Below, in pieces: positions 4,710 to 5,002 of a stretch of DNA of 5,002 nt. Both the position numbers and the translations under genes were made by a program. The stretch's first letter is position 1; each line of letters opens with the position of its first letter. Under the pieces are notes generated by a model. That model ran no database searches and was not told the DNA's origin. It was given only the letters and a program-made list of their open reading frames with translations. This DNA is from an uncultured Bacilli bacterium (GTDB lineage: Bacteria > Bacillota_I > Bacilli_A > RFN20 > CAG-288), in the NCBI GenBank assembly GCA_948525355.1, contig CAOSOP010000092.1, forward strand, positions 1-5,002, in the 5' to 3' direction.

Positions 4710-5002
4710 GATAGTATTTAATCGCTATGGAACAGCTTTATTTTTAAACGAATCCATAGAATCTATAGATAACTTGCGTGAGCAACTTCTTCAAATTCAA
4801 GAAATATTGATGAATAATGATGAATTAAAGAACTTTTTTGCTACGCCAGTTTTTTCAAAAAAAGAAAAATACGATTTTATCGATTCGCTTAAAAATAAAG
4901 TAAAACTCAGCGATAACCTGTCTAAATTTCTGAAAATCATCATTAAGAACGGCCGAGGGTTTTACTTCTTACCTATTATCGAAGAAGCTATAGATGTCGC
5001 CA
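4699..5002 (+). CDS. atpH: ATP synthase F1 subunit delta (partial, 5' part)
   Basis: Delta (OSCP-like) sits on top of F1 and ties it to the b stalk. The frame from ATG 4699 is open to the window end, giving 101 complete codons of an expected ~175–180. The visible part matches the N-terminal helical domain of the family: NRYGTALFL at 8–16, ELKNFFATPVFSKKEKYDFIDSL at about 42–64, then LSDNLSKFLKIIIKNGRGFYFLPIIEEA, where the family signature (FL...I..N.R....L..I...) is clear. The ATG overlaps the last 11 nt of atpF and is preceded by AAAGGAAG (4682–4689), a usable site. Order c–b–delta is standard, so atpA, atpG, atpD and atpC are expected downstream outside the window. Confidence 0.92.
   Translation, partial: MENKIVFNRYGTALFLNESIESIDNLREQLLQIQEILMNNDELKNFFATPVFSKKEKYDFIDSLKNKVKLSDNLSKFLKIIIKNGRGFYFLPIIEEAIDVA

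Overview
The window is a low-GC chromosomal segment in which all clear genes lie on the + strand. It has AGGAGG-type ribosome binding sites, tight operons and TGA used as a normal stop (ends of mscS, atpB and atpE). Protein similarity and the rlmB–sigH-like order point to Bacillota, probably a gut or uncultured lineage of Bacilli, Erysipelotrichia or Mollicutes-related type using the standard code. No species can be named from the sequence alone.

Layout. Positions 1–282 contain no convincing gene. They hold a very GC-rich near-perfect palindrome (77–139), followed by an AT-rich leader with two exact tandem copies of the Spo0A-box heptamer TGTCGAA and a roughly 10-bp-phased array of related elements. 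rlmB (283–1023) follows and encodes a 23S rRNA ribose methyltransferase. Next is a SigH-like sigma factor (1045–1728) whose frame is intact except for one in-frame TAG at codon 59. A short AT-only gap (1729–1808) holds an inverted repeat and a perfect TATAAT placed so that transcription should start at the mscS ATG.

From 1809 to the window end the genes form one tightly packed unit: mscS, an AtpI-like membrane protein, atpB (a), atpE (c), atpF (b) and the 5' part of atpH (delta). Most junctions overlap by 4–11 nt, so a mechanosensitive channel appears to be the first gene of the F1Fo ATP synthase operon. The c subunit carries E29 in the GPGxxEG loop plus E62, T63, S64 and Y67. This resembles the two-carboxylate Na+-binding site known from Na+-driven rotors, so the enzyme may be Na+-coupled.

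The points most worth following are the amber codon in the sigma factor, the tandem 0A-box leader, the Na+-type c subunit, the mscS–atp linkage and the probable leaderless mscS mRNA. I found no new multi-gene defence or mobile system.
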